Source: Hirsutella rhossiliensis
Lineage: Eukaryota > Ascomycota > Sordariomycetes > Hypocreales > Ophiocordycipitaceae
Direction of reading: 5' to 3'
Length of the DNA: 64,000 nucleotides
Assembly (NCBI RefSeq): GCF_020360975.1
Contig: NW_025408671.1
Coordinates: forward strand, 2,232,001 to 2,296,000
The position numbers and the translations under genes were made by a program. Of the stretch, positions 11,930 to 23,989 are shown in pieces. Numbering within the stretch: the first letter of the stretch is position 1; each line of letters begins with the position of its first letter. The notes below the pieces were generated by a model. That model was given only the letters and a program-made list of their open reading frames with translations, did no database searches and was not told the origin of the DNA.

Positions 11930-13800
11930 CTTTACTACCTCCTTAATAAACTTAACTATAATAGTAAGTAGTTAATTAAGGTAGATAAGCGCTAAAGGTA
12001 TAACTCGCGCGTTATTCTTACTTAGTTTAAGATATATAACGGAATTATACTACGTTAAGGACCCGGTGCTATCGCATTCTTATCTTATCTCTTTCCCTAC
12101 TATAGACTAGATCGAGTATTCGGTCTAAGGGAGAAGTAGATTAAGCCTATTATATAATATATATAAGGTCTTAGATTATCTTAGATAGAAGAGCTATAAA
12201 TATAAAAGACTACTAACAGCCTAGACTTTATATCCTATATCGAACACGTAATATTAGCTACTAACTATAAGTCCTATATTAGGTCGGGGGTTACTTTAAA
12301 GGAGTTTAATAAGGTATTAGACTAAGTTTTAGCTTCGTCGCCTTTCTCGTTATTAAGCCTTCGTAAAGGGGTTTAAGATAAGCACGATCTATTACTTTAA
12401 GTAGCTTACCTCCTTTTAATATTCTTTAGGCAACTACTTAGTTCTAAGGCTAAATAGCTAGTTTATATAATACTAAAGAACTATAGCCCTATTAAGATTC
12501 TAGAAAGATTAGTAATAGGCGGATTTTATTTCCTATTACCTTATATCCTTTAGTACTAGTCTACTATCCTAGTAGCTCTATAGTTCCTATAGCGGCCGAC
12601 TATTAAGTATATACCTTTCTAGCTAACGACCGATGTTTTCTAGAGATTAGGAGATATCGCGAGCTAAGAACTTAAGCTAAAAATCGGGGTAATAATTAAA
12701 AGAGGAATTTATATAAAAGCAAGGAGTATTAACTATTACTATTAATTAGCTAGCTTAAGATAGATAACTATTAAGCGGAAATATAATAAGGAGTACTACT
12801 AAGTTTATATTAATAGGAGTAATTTAGGTACTAGTATTAAAATATTCTCTAAGAGTAAACGAGATTTAACTAACGACTAAATAGGGATTTACTATACTAT
12901 ATAGTATAGCCTAGAGTTAGACTTAGTAAGTTATATAATTAATAGGCAGTATATTATAAAGGGCGAGCTCCTAGTATAGAACTAAGCTAAAAGGAGAATT
13001 AAGCCGTTCTATAAACTACGTAAATATATATAACGGTTAGGGTAATTTCTAAGAGTTTTATAAGATTCGCCTATTAACTTAAACGAGCACCTTACGATTA
13101 CGTTCTATAATATTATATTACTAGATAATATTATATTAGCTAAAGAGAGCTATAATAGATAGCGTTAAACCCTTAAAAGTCTACTCTACTAGATGCCGGG
13201 ATAAGTGGATCTTAGATTATACTAAGTAATCTAAATTTTATTAGCTAATATAGCCGAGTAGCTAAGGAAGATATTCGTATAAGCTATTTTATAGTAGTAG
13301 GAGGGTCTAGTACTAAAGGGCTATAGCGACCTATACCTATTATTTAATAATTATCGGGCATTTATAAAACTAAAGAAAGATTATATTCTAGGTTTAAGTA
13401 ATATAGCTAACTTTATTCTTCTTAGCGGTCGCTTTAATATAAACGAGGCGTATAGACTTAAACTCGGTAAGGTATAGTAAACGTCGTTTTATATCGGCTA
13501 CGTAAATAATAAAGACAAAGTATACCGCTATTATATAAAGCCGCGAATTCGTATTATCGATATAGTAGATAGCTATAGTATCTCTAAGTAAGATATTAAG
13601 TATCTAAATAGTTATAGTTACTTTACTTAAGTTCCGATAGCTAACTCTTTACCTAAGTTCGACGTTATGCTTAGGCTAGAACGGAGACTATAACTAACTA
13701 AGCTATTATCGAATCCCTTTATAGTAGAAATAGTTAGCGCTAGGTTTAATAAGCCGGTAAATGCTTATTATTATATATCGTAGGCTTTAACTATACTATA
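11930..13800 (+). pseudogene. Long unassigned coding-like relic (about 600 codons)
   Basis: A single plus-strand frame can be followed through most of this stretch. In the part I translated codon by codon (about 12950-13600) every stop is TAA or TAG and none is TGA. Between the stops it reads as ordinary protein, for example LSNIANFILLSGRFNINEAY near 13400-13450 and SLPKFDVMLRLE near 13650-13685. This is what RIP does to a gene rich in Gln. I do not recognise the family: no zinc knuckle, RT box or integrase signature is visible. It could be an accessory ORF of a large mobile element or a duplicated host gene. Ends are approximate. Confidence 0.45.
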
Positions 13801-14039
13801 CCTTCCTCTTTACTTTCTACTTTACTTTCTTTCGTCTTATATAAAGCCTATTTTCCCCTTATAAGTATAAAATATAGTCTAGGATAAGGAAGGCGGCGGT
13901 AATAACGAGTATATTTCCTTATTCCGCTTTAGTTATTTATAACTTATAATTAGTAAGCACTATCGTTATATTATTAGTCTATTATACTACTAATATATCG
14001 TTATAGTTCGTTAGTAGGCGCATCTTTAACCTACTAGGA

Positions 14040-14690
14040 TATACTAGCGTATTATAAGGGGAGTAGGCGTTAAGAAGCTACTATACCGAAGCTACCGTAT
14101 ACCTAGCGCACGTCTACCTATCGGTTTAGGCGTATAATACGTCGTTAAAGGGCAACGACGATAGGGAACGGGAGTCGTCTACGCTAGTGCTAAGGTCGCC
14201 TTAGGCACCTCGGGCAGTATACTAAGGTCGCTCGAGCCCGAGGCAGAACGGTGTATAGTAGCGAAGGCTATCGGCTTAAGTAGTGCGGGCAGACGGCTTC
14301 GTCGAGAATAGAGCTAGAAGAGCCCGCCGATAATTCCTATCTACTTCTATCTAATAAGCGATACCTATTTTTACCGTCTAGGTGCGCTAATTCCTATAGA
14401 ATAGCTCGGCGAGACTTAGTCCCCTCGACTAAGTCTTATATAAAGGGATTGCTAACTTCGACGTCTTTAATTAAATATATTACGCGGAGTAGTCGGTCGT
14501 GCTCCTCGTTATACCGCCGTAGACGATTAATCTCGGCCTATAGATCGCCTTTAGACTCGCGTCGCGGGTGGTCGTATATATATCCTTCTCCGGCCTTATC
14601 GTATCTTTTATACGGTGCCTAGCTATTACGCTAGAAAGCGAGAAACTAACTAGTAAAAGTATTCTAGCTAGGTAGGACGTAGGATAAGAT
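14040..14690 (-). pseudogene. Unassigned coding-like relic, minus strand
   Basis: The minus strand holds a frame of about 200 codons whose only stops are TAG/TAA. A helical, charged stretch (AEINRLRRYNEEHDRLLRVI at about 14480-14540) looks like a coiled coil. A downstream part contains PHYLSR and several Cys (VCPHYL; VYCPRCL at about 14210-14300). It resembles a regulatory or DNA-binding protein rather than a retroelement polyprotein, but I cannot name it. It may be continuous with the minus-strand relic at 15.2-16.7 kb. Confidence 0.35.
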
Positions 14691-15037
14691 AGACGGCTAG
14701 GGACTTCTTTAGCTTTAAGTAGGCTATTAACTAACCTTTGCTCGTTTCTTACAGCATCTCTAATAAGCTATTCGTATTAGTATTCGACTAGGTATTATCT
14801 CTTACTACTAAGTATAGTAAGGGCCTATAAAAAGGAACCGCCTCCTTATATAAGGTACGCCTTAATATTATACCTAGGGCTAGTCGAGGTTAGACCCTAG
14901 GGTATTAAGCTAATATAGCTTAGGCGTTATAGCGAGATAGTAGTTAAGGCCGCGATCGCTACGTAATATCTATAGCAAAGTTTAACGTGCCGGCCTTAAA
15001 GTATACCTAGGTATACGTATATATAAATATACCTTAT

Positions 15038-15039
<2 letters not shown>

Positions 15040-15069
<30 letters not shown>
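15040..15069. repeat. (TA)n microsatellite
   Basis: Thirty bases of uninterrupted TA alternation. Confidence 0.95.
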
Positions 15070-15072
<3 letters not shown>

Positions 15073-15880
15073 GCCCTAGTCTACCTAAGCTTAGAGGAGA
15101 CGGGAATAAAGTTTAGTATTTAATAACTATATCGTGCCTTATACTTCGCTAGTAAGCTCGTTATTAGAGTTATTAATAGTAGTAGCGGCGCGCCGATACG
15201 CCTATAGCATCTCTATGCCCGGCTTATATAAGTCGCCGCGTATATAAAGGCATTTTAATACCTACCTCGTTATATTAGCGCCGCCGGTAGTAGCGTTAAC
15301 GGCGGCAGCCTTAACCCTACGTCTATTATATATAGAATTCGTGCCCATTAGCGTTGCTAGCGCTATTAACGGCGGCGCCCCTATAGCCTTAGTTCGCTCG
15401 ATACCCTTAACGACCTTAAATTCCGACTAGTTACGGCGTGCATACGTATATCCCGGAAAATAAAGCGGTATAACGAATCCCGTAGCTAGCTATAGTATAT
15501 TTACTGTAAGGAACGGTGTTCCTACTATAAATAAAGCAGCTATAATATACTCTCCCGATTATATAAGCCAATAAGTAGTATATTAATTATAGACAAAATC
15601 TCATCTTATAGAGCAAGAATCGCTCGTCATTTTGCATGTCATTATGCATTAAACGGGTTGCCGGTTATCGTACAATCGGGAATCGAAGGAACAGAGCTAG
15701 CTTGGAATGCTAGCTAAGACCTCTTAAGAACACCGGCACGACCAACCTCCTTTAAACACGAATATCAGTGGAACCAAGACACTTCCAGATTCACTCGAGG
15801 TATCATGGAATTCCTCAGTCTTAGGGCTATACGGCAGCCTAAATCTGGTCCCCAAAGGTTCTTCCGTTCAGCTACAATTG

Positions 15881-15890
15881 TCTATATAAG
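15881..15890 (+). promoter_or_regulatory. TATA box of LTR E1
   Basis: TCTATATAAG, followed about 30-80 bases later by a CA-rich leader, as in an LTR U3/R junction. The same box is kept in E2 and in E3 (minus strand). Confidence 0.55.
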
Positions 15891-16008
15891 ACAGCATGTC
15901 CGCTGGTAGATAGATAGAGAATCATCAACTTCAACACCTCTTACACACACCAATACACTACCAATAAATTCCGTTGAAAATCCTACCTTATACTCCTTCT
16001 TCCTCTCT

Positions 16009-16028
16009 ATCACGTAGTCTTACGTGAT
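16009..16028. repeat. 8-bp inverted repeat near the 3' end of LTR E1
   Basis: ATCACGTA-GTCT-TACGTGAT, a perfect 8-bp stem with a 4-base loop. Present in all three E copies. It could be a hairpin in the R/U5 transcript or a factor site (CACGTA/TACGTG); role unknown. Confidence 0.7.
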
Positions 16029-16822
16029 TCCTTGATTTCCTAAAATTCCGCTTTTGCTCATATACCTTTAGATTTACGGTAGCGTATAACTAGCGAGTTC
16101 TACGGTGCGGTATACGGCGAGGGCGTTATAGATATTAGGGCTCTTAATAGGCGCGACGCTATAGAGGTAGGCGGCAATTTAGAATAGCTTAAGGCCTATA
16201 TTATAGAGCCGGATAATATAATCGTAATGCTCGCTAAGAAGCTCGGCGCGGTACTTAGAGTATACTATCGAGGGTATAGGAGGGTAGTTATAGCCTACGG
16301 AAGACGGCAATAGCTTTAGAAACCGGGCGCGCTCGTTGCTCCTCTTAATAATAAGGTGGAAGCTATAGTTATATTTATATATTACCTAGTTTTACCTTGC
16401 GTTTTAACCTATAGGCGCTAGGGTTAGTAGAATCGTAATGCCCTCTAGCCTATAAGTAGGTTATATAGGCGTCGTTATCCTCCTTAATCGTATAACTAGG
16501 GTATGCCTTATACTTTAGCGAGTCTTAGGGTTATAATAGGTATCTTAGGCGGCTTTCTTTTAAATAAATTCGCGGTAGTATAGATAATCTACTATAGTAG
16601 CGATAGCGGTAGTAGTAGTAGGTATAGAAAGAGATCGCGAAAAAGCTTTACCTTTAATATTATATAAACGTATAAAAATTATAAGGGGGAGATAGCGTAT
16701 ATATTAACTAAGCTCTAGTACTAAATACATTGGAAAATAGATAATTTCGCTTTTTAATTAGACCTAGTAAAAATAATATATAACCTTAAAGCCGCGGTAA
16801 TTAACGTCTAACGTTAAGATCT

Positions 16823-16980
16823 TATTAAAGGACTTTAGTAGGATCTAGAAAGTTCTATAGATATAGCGACTCCGTCGCCTAAGTCTATATAAACTCGGAT
16901 TATTATTATATCTATAGCTAGATAAATAAGTATTAATAAATTGCTTACTTATTCTTTCTAATCTATAGGTACGGATAATA
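16823..16980 (+). repeat. 5' LTR of copia D
   Basis: Starts TATTAAAGGACTTTA and ends GATAATA. The copy at 36222-36379 has the same length and the same order of blocks (GCGACTCCGTCGCCTAAGTC and so on), differing mainly by C/T and G/A. It is followed by GTTATAACCCC, in the position of a primer-binding site. Confidence 0.78.
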
Positions 16981-16989
16981 AGTTATAAC

Positions 16990-18778
16990 CCCTTACGCTT
17001 CTACTTACTTAACTTAGGCTTTAAATAAGGTATATTAAAGCTAACTTTAGTTTACGGTAAGATATCGCTTAAATAACTTATACTCTAACTAAGGTAAACT
17101 ATCTAAATTATCTTTAGCTAAAATAACTAAAGCCTCTTTTTAACTTCCTCAAATTCCTATTCTTAAGGGGGAGTTAAATCTTAAAGAATAGAAGGATATA
17201 CTTATTTAGACCTTAGAGGTCTAAGATCTAGAAGATTATATCCTCGTAGAAGTCCTAGAGCCTATAGATTAAGTAAAATAAGGAAAATAAAAGTATAACT
17301 AAGTAAAGGTTATACTAATTATTAAAGGTTCTATTTTACTAGTTTAGACGACCCTTAAAGCGGCCGGGTAGAGCCGATTTATAGAGAAGGATCTAAAGGT
17401 TCTTTATAAACTTATTTAACGAGTAATTTTAAAGGTTTCTATAAATATAACCGGAGACCTTATAGCCGAGTTTAGTAGTATAAGCCGTAAGACTTTCGAT
17501 AGCTTAATAGCTTACTAAACCCGTATTTAGTACCTAAAGCAACGTATAAAAGAATTAAACTATAGCTTTAACGATAAAGTATACCTATAGTTTACTATTA
17601 AAGGACTTCGCGAAGTATATCCTTAGTAGTATACCTTCCTTAAACGAGATATAAATAAAGGCTCTCTAACGTAAGAGAATCTTATAATAAAGATATACGC
17701 TAAAGCTAATAAGGAAAAGATAGCTATAGCGCTCTTAACGGTATCTATAAATAGTAACGAAGTATCCGCTACTTAATATACCTTAGGTCCCTCCGCTTAA
17801 TCTCGAAAACCTTAGTCTAAGTAGACTAGAAGATTCTACCCGACTTATAATAGATCGTACTAGGTTAGATTACCTATATATTCCTTCTATAAAAGATATT
17901 ACTAAGATAGAGACGCGGAGTATTTTATAAAGCACCTAGAAGAACTTAAAGAATTCTGTCGCCGGAGAAATAAGTAGATAAACGTCGAGCCTACCTAAGA
18001 AGAAGTTTTAATTAATTAGAATGCTTCTTAAGCAGCATTTACTTTTAATAGCGGCCTTATTAAAATATCGATTACGCTTAAGGCGGCTTAGCTAACTAAA
18101 CTAAGCCGAGCTATTTAGTATGCCCTTAAGAGTTAGACGCTTACCTATAATAGTATTATTAATAACTTAGGAGTAAGTAATTATACCTTTAACGACCTAA
18201 AATAGTTTAAGGATATTAAGGAATTACTATAAGAACTCTCGTTTACGTTAGCTAATAGGGGGGATCTAATAGCTAAGGCGATAGGCATAGCTTATATACG
18301 GGCTAAACGGTTAAATAGACTAATAACTAAGATAAATCTCGGCCGCTTAGTCTATTATCCTACCGCGCTAATTAACCTTCTTAGCTTAGGTTAGCTAAGA
18401 GCTAATAGAGCGATTCGCGACGGCTTTAAAGACTATATTATCTATAAGGACTCTAAGATAAAGATAGCTATAATCGATTAGATTAATAATATAGTAGTTA
18501 TCCGATTAGAAACGCTAACGACTTAATAATAAAACTAGGGCAATATACTCTTAGTAGTATCTTATTAAGTTATATATAAGCGATTAATATATATATTGCT
18601 AGAAATCATTCTTAAGGCCTATAAATAGGCAGGGATTAAAATCTTAAATAGGGAAGTAAAGGAATACTATTATAAGATATACTACCTCGTAAAGTCTACC
18701 TTAATTATTAGTCGTACGCCGCCTATATAACTAGCCCGACCGCTAAGTCTTATTTAGATCGACCTTATTAAGAATAAG
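16990..18778 (+). pseudogene. Copia D gag, protease and pre-integrase relic
   Basis: Coding-like plus-strand sequence between the 5' LTR and gypsy C1. The zinc-knuckle area near 17830-17960 is damaged. At about 18145-18215 a frame reads DSIINNLGVSNYTFNDL, corresponding to the copia aspartic protease motif (DSGA...H). About 120 codons later YYPTALINLLSLG (18354-18395) corresponds to the conserved VPGL..NLLS block of the GAG-pre-integrase domain. Stops are TAA/TAG. The frame is cut at 18778 by C1 and its continuation (integrase) is found at 26455. Confidence 0.68.
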
Positions 18779-19228
18779 TATTACGACTATAGCTACTAGG
18801 CCGCTAACGGTCGACCGCGTTAAGCATATAACACGGTCTAACGGATAAATAGTTAGTACGACTATCTAATAGATATAGGATCGAGGGGATCGTAGAGATC
18901 TAAGTAATCTAAGATTAACGAGATTACTACGCTCTATACGATCTAACGTTAGGGATTATAGCTAGGCCTATAATCTAAGGACAGTCTCTATAGGTATATA
19001 TAGCTACCTACTTTTACTTCTTTAGATAGATAGCTCTCTAGCTTTTAATATAGATCTTTTTTATAATTCTATCTCTAATTCTAATTACTTAGTTATAGTC
19101 TACGGTCTATAACCTCCGACTTATTACTAATATAATATACTTATTATTACTTAGACCACGCCCTATTATATCTACTAATATAAACCCCTCGATAGGTTTA
19201 TCCCTTAGGAATAATACTAGTCGTTATA
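18779..19228 (+). repeat. 5' LTR of gypsy C1
   Basis: 450 bp, from TATTACGACTATAG (probably TGTTACG before RIP) to GTCGTTATA. Matches 26000-26449 end to end with scattered C/T and G/A differences. Confidence 0.9.
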
Positions 19229-19359
19229 CGTTAAAAGCTCTTATTTAGTATAATACCGCGTTACTTTAAGTAATATCGTAACTATTAATATACCTATATA
19301 GTAAGCTAGATTAACTAACTCTAGAGCTACTATATCGCCTTAGGATATAATACGCGAGA

Positions 19360-20330
19360 TTATTACCCTTTAATATAAGGTATAGTTACTTAGGAATAGA
19401 GGAGGCAATAGATAAGTTAGGGACCTTAGAGAAGTAGTTAAACTAAAATAGCTAGGACTATTTAACGGTACTTACGGCACGCTTCGAGACTTTCTTACCT
19501 AACTTAAAGCCTATTACCGGTTTTACCCTACTAAACTCTTAGACCTAGTCGAAAAGGTACTCTACGTAGGAAATTATTTATCTAGAACGGCACTCGCTTA
19601 GTTTAAACCTATTATAAGGGACTTTCTCGATAACTAACTAGCGCGACAAGATAATAAAATAGATAAAGTCTTTACTAGTTTCTAAGGATTTAAAGAAGCT
19701 ATTATAAAGGTATTTAGAATAACTAATAAGGAACGAGAAGCTAAATAAAAACTTTAAGAACTCTAATAAAGGATCTTAGTATCGGATTATACTACAAAGT
19801 TCTATTAAGTTACCTTAAAGCTTAATTAAGATAACGAACCCCTTATATTATAATTCTATAACGGGCTTAAAGAAGAAGTTAAGGACGAGCTCTATAAGGA
19901 AAATTAACCTAATAACCTCTTAGACTATATTACTATAGGAGTACGAATCGACGATAGATAGTATACGCGATGCTAAGAAAAGAAATAAGGAAGAGGAAAC
20001 TAAAACCCTTCTTATAGAAATAACTTTAGCTAACGCGCTAACTATAAAAAGAAGCGCGAAACTCTTATTACCTACGCCTATATAACTAACCTAGGTAAGA
20101 TAGATCTAGATATAATATAGAAAAGTAAAGGAAAGTATTTTAACTATAGGAAACTTAGATATTACTCTAAAGAATATAAATAACCTTATAAGGAGAAGAA
20201 AACCTACTAGGCACTAGCCTTAAAAGGTAAGAAATACCTAAACGCTATTAATAGATAGGAACTAAAGTATAAACTCCTTAGTTAGACTATATACTATAAT
20301 AATAAATATATAGTATACTTAAGCGATAAA
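19360..20330 (+). pseudogene. Gypsy C1 gag relic with CCHC knuckle
   Basis: The frame shows the capsid signature of retrotransposon gag proteins: LTQLKAYYRFYPTK near 19490-19540, then LYVGNYLSRTALAWFKP with the Trp as a stop, and later FYNGLKEEVKDELYKEN near 19855-19905. At 20135-20178 YFNYRKLRYYSKEY corresponds to a C-x2-C-x4-H-x4-C zinc knuckle with the metal ligands changed to Tyr. The same segment occurs in C2 (from about 43060) and C3 (from about 60390). Confidence 0.75.
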
Positions 20331-21879
20331 AACGGTACTAGATAGTTCCTAAAGCTATTAAAGAAGACCCTTATAATAATATAATAAAGGGATCCTAAAA
20401 TATAGAGATAAGTTAAATTCGTAGAACTAAAATACCCCTATCTTAAAGAAGTCTCCTAAGACTAGATTAAGAAGAATAGTAAACGATTTTAAGAAGATAT
20501 ATAAAATAAAAATCGATAATAACAATAGGTAGTCTATAAATAATATAATAAAGAAAATATAGATATAGCCCTTATACTTACGAAACTTAGATAATAACCT
20601 AAGGAGGAATAACGAAGTATTAACGATATAAGCTCTAAAGAATAAGAAATACCTAGAGAAATAGAAGACGAGAACGAACTTATACTACTACCCTCGCTAT
20701 TAAGGGAAAATACTACGATTAGAGAATACGCTCTATACTTTAAAGAATTCGAAGAAATAATTAAAATTAAAACCTAATAAATACCTTAAATTCTTATAGA
20801 AAACTAATAAGCTATATTAATTTAATATTAACCGGTACTACGCGGAGGAGACTATACTATAGCTATAGCTATAGTCGATACCTTTATAGCTCTATAACGA
20901 GAATAGTAATTATAAAGAGAATTTAAAGACGATCTATAAATACTACTTACTTATAAGCACTATAAGTATATTTTATAGATATTATACGTTTACCTAGATT
21001 ATATAATATACTTTTAGATAAAGGTATAATATAACGCCTTCTTAGTTAGGTTCGAAGGATAAGTACTTTTAAAACCCTACCTAAGTATAGAACTAAACTA
21101 CTAGAAAATCGATTAACGCTACCTAAACGACTAAGTTATATTATTAAAACCCGATTATAGCACGCTACTTAAATACCGCGATAATTACGGTTTATTAACG
21201 AGATATCTTTCGGAGATATATAAAATCTATAGATATACTAAAATAAAGGAATAGTATAACGCTACTTACTTTAAGATATCTAAACCCTTAATCTTCTAAA
21301 GACTTATATAATAAGTTAAATATAATAAAGAAAATTATAATAAATATATATACCTAAACTATAGAATTTATAAATACGAAAAAGTATAAGTATAGTATAA
21401 ACGATACAACGGTATACTAAAAGATTATTAGTAATATATATAAAGGCTATAAGCTGTATTTAACTAAGAAAGAATTAATATAGAAATACTATATAAAAAA
21501 TAGAAAGACGCTAAACGAAAACTTAACCTTTAGTATAAAAACGAATAGAATTATAAAGTATAGTATATAATTAACTACGAAGTAGTATAATATAAACGAT
21601 ATAGCGTTAAGAAATAAGAAATCTTCGATTAGCTATAAGAAATTAGTCTCTTAAGCCCTAATATAATACTACGCGATAAAAATATAAAGAAACGATATTA
21701 ATAATAAATTAAAGAAGAATACTTAAATAAAACGAATAAAGACTAAGTAAAAAACGAGGTACGCTATCTATAAAAGGGCTATAGACGAGTATAATATAAT
21801 AAGATCTAAGGACCCTATATATAGCAATGGTAAGCTATAGCGACTAAATAGTATTAGATATTTAAATCGCGGGATATTA

Positions 21880-22200
21880 TATATATATACTTTTAAACTA
21901 CGGCGCAATAGGTAATTACGTTTTACCTAGAGTCGTTAATCGTTATTAACTTATATAAAGATATAAGAAAGATCTATATAAACTTATAAATATCGAAGGA
22001 GAGGCCTTTAACTATAATAACGGAATTATTAATATAGAGATTAATTACCTCGATATTAATATCTAAGGCTACGACGAACGAGTTAACTTCGATATTATAG
22101 ATATTAAAGAATACGACCTTATATTAGGGCTTCTATAGCTATAAGAGAGCAACCTACTAATTAACTAGAAAACTAGCTAGCTACGTTAGGACGAAGATAT
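21880..22200 (+). pseudogene. Gypsy C1 aspartic protease relic
   Basis: The frame reads AIGNYVLPRVVNRY near 21909-21950 and FDIIDIKEYDLILGLL at about 22089-22136. These fit the start (DSGA..NF) and the ILG..WL end of Ty3/gypsy retropepsins, with a G-rich flap segment between. It lies between gag and RT, as expected. The catalytic Asp-Ser-Gly itself is not readable with confidence. Confidence 0.65.
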
Positions 22201-22599
22201 AAGTTTCTAAGACTAGTAGATTTAAAAGAAAGTAAAGTTTTACGATAATTTAGCTACTAAATAATATAAAAGGGATAACCGTTTAAGTAAATTATTATAG
22301 GCTTTAGCGATATAAACGAAAATAGTAACTAAACCGGCGGATATAATAAAATCGATTAATAAGACCTACGTACTAACTAATATAGCTATATAACCTAGTA
22401 TCCGATATAAATAGAATAAAGGATATAATATAAAGATCTAAAGAGTTATTGCTACTTTAAGGAAAGACCTTAAATAAATTAATAAAGAGCTTAAGTTAAG
22501 AGAAACTAGCTCTTAAGAGAAAGAATAAAGCCTATAAGATAAAATAAAGAATATCCCCTAGGAATACTAGAAATATAATAAACTCTTTAAAGAAAAACT

Positions 22600-23720
22600 T
22601 AAGATAGGGTTACTTAAATATAGCTAATAGGACTATAAAATTTATCTTAAGGATAAAATAACGCCGACGTTCTATAAAATCTATAACCTAAACGAAAAGC
22701 AACTATAAACGCTACGCGACTACCTTAACGAGAATCTATAAAAAGGATATATATAAATATTAATATCTAAAGTAAGCTATCTAGTTATATTTATTTTAAA
22801 GAAAAACGGTAAGCTATAACTAGTTATCGACTATAGACGCTTAAACGATATTATAATAAAGGACCGAATACTATTACCGCTTATATCGGAACTATAAGAT
22901 CGACTATATAGTAAAAAATAGTTTATAGCCCTCGACCTTAAAAGCGCCTATAACTTAATATATATAAAAAAGGGATATAAATAGATAATAGCCTTTAAAA
23001 CGAAATTTAGACTATTTAAATATCTAGTAATGCTATTTAAACTTATAAATATACTAGCTACCTTCTAATAGATAATTAATAATATCCTATGCGAATACTT
23101 AAATATCTTTATAGTAGTATATCTAGATAATATCCTAATCTTCTTAGATACCCTAGAAGAATATAAGGAATACGTTTATAAGGTACTCCGCGTACTTTAG
23201 AATATAAAGTTATTAGTTAAACTAAAGAAAAGTAAGTTCTATATATAGGAAGTAGACTTCCAGAAGGAAAAAGAATTTATATAGGACGATAAAGCTAATA
23301 AAGCTTTTAAATATATTAAAACTATAATTATATAAGAACTAGTCTTAATTACCTTCGATCTAGAATAATAAATCGAACTTAAAACCGATATATTAAACTT
23401 TACTCTAGGAGTATAAATCGGATAAAAAGATAATAAAGGAAGACTATAACTAATTATATTCTACTCGAAAAAGCTATATAGCGTAGAACTTAATTACCCT
23501 ATCTACGATAAAGAATTCCTTATAATTATTTAAGCTTTTAAGGAATTTCGATACTACCTTCTTAGAAGTAAATATAAAGTTAAGGTCTATTAGATTATAA
23601 GAATATCTTATATTTTATAATAACGTAATAGTTAAACGGATAATAGATCCGATAAGCCGAATATTTATTAGAATTCGACTATAAAATAATCTATAGAAAA
23701 GGAATAGAAAACGGTCGAGC
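22600..23720 (+). pseudogene. Gypsy C1 reverse transcriptase and RNase H relic
   Basis: Classic gypsy RT blocks are visible in order: VIDYRRLN (about 22822-22845), FIALDLKSAYNLI (about 22921-22965), AFKTKFRLFKYLVM (about 22990-23030), VVYLDNILIFL (about 23115-23147; normally YLDDIL, the second Asp now Asn by G to A). RNase H follows with LKTDILNFTLG at about 23380-23410 and FYSKKLYSVELNYP at about 23460-23500. TAA/TAG codons interrupt the frame at expected Gln and Trp positions. This is the polymerase that copied element C before it was RIP-inactivated. Confidence 0.85.
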
Positions 23721-23989
23721 TAATGCCCTTAGTCGACGAAGTAACTACGATATAGGGGCACTTATAGCGAAAGGATAGCTCCTAGAAATCAACGAAAACG
23801 GGAACTACTAATAACGATAGCTAAGTATAATATTTAAAGTATAACCTAATAACTTAATATACTAAATGATCTTAAAATAGATAAAAGAATATAAAGTATT
23901 AAATAGATATAATATAGAATATTTAGAAGTTTTAATATATAAAAATAAAATCTAGATACTACTAGAATTATAAGATAAAGTTATATAAG

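Larger units (their letters stand above)
15505..16072 (+). mobile_element. LTR-like insertion E1 (568 bp, probable solo LTR)
   Basis: Begins TGTAAGGAAC, ends ATACCTTTAGA, and is flanked by the 5-bp duplication TTTAC (15500-15504 and 16073-16077). It is 568 bp, exactly the length of E2 and E3. Unlike its surroundings it is rich in CA and TG, so it arrived after most RIP or escaped it. LTR-like content: a TATA box, a CA-rich stretch downstream and a short palindrome. No internal retrotransposon region is attached, so it is called a solo LTR. Its last about 110 bp resemble the end of LTR family B (AAATTCCG, ATCCTACC, TATACTCCTTC, GCTCATA), pointing to a related copia family. Confidence 0.82.
15200..16720 (-). 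pseudogene. Unassigned coding-like relic split by LTR insertion E1
   Basis: The minus strand carries a frame right of E1 (about 16080-16650; includes SNERARFLKLLPSSVGYNYP) that continues left of E1 once the 568-bp insertion and one 5-bp target copy are skipped. It then reads LATGFVIPLYFPGYTYARR and further on GAPPLIALATLMGTNS. Internal stops are TAG/TAA. Continuity across the insertion supports both the gene relic and the exactness of the E1 boundaries. The product is not recognised. Confidence 0.45.

Noticed and set aside
15040..15069. TA run as a replication origin or centromere signal
   Set aside because: Only a short microsatellite; general TA richness here is explained by RIP.
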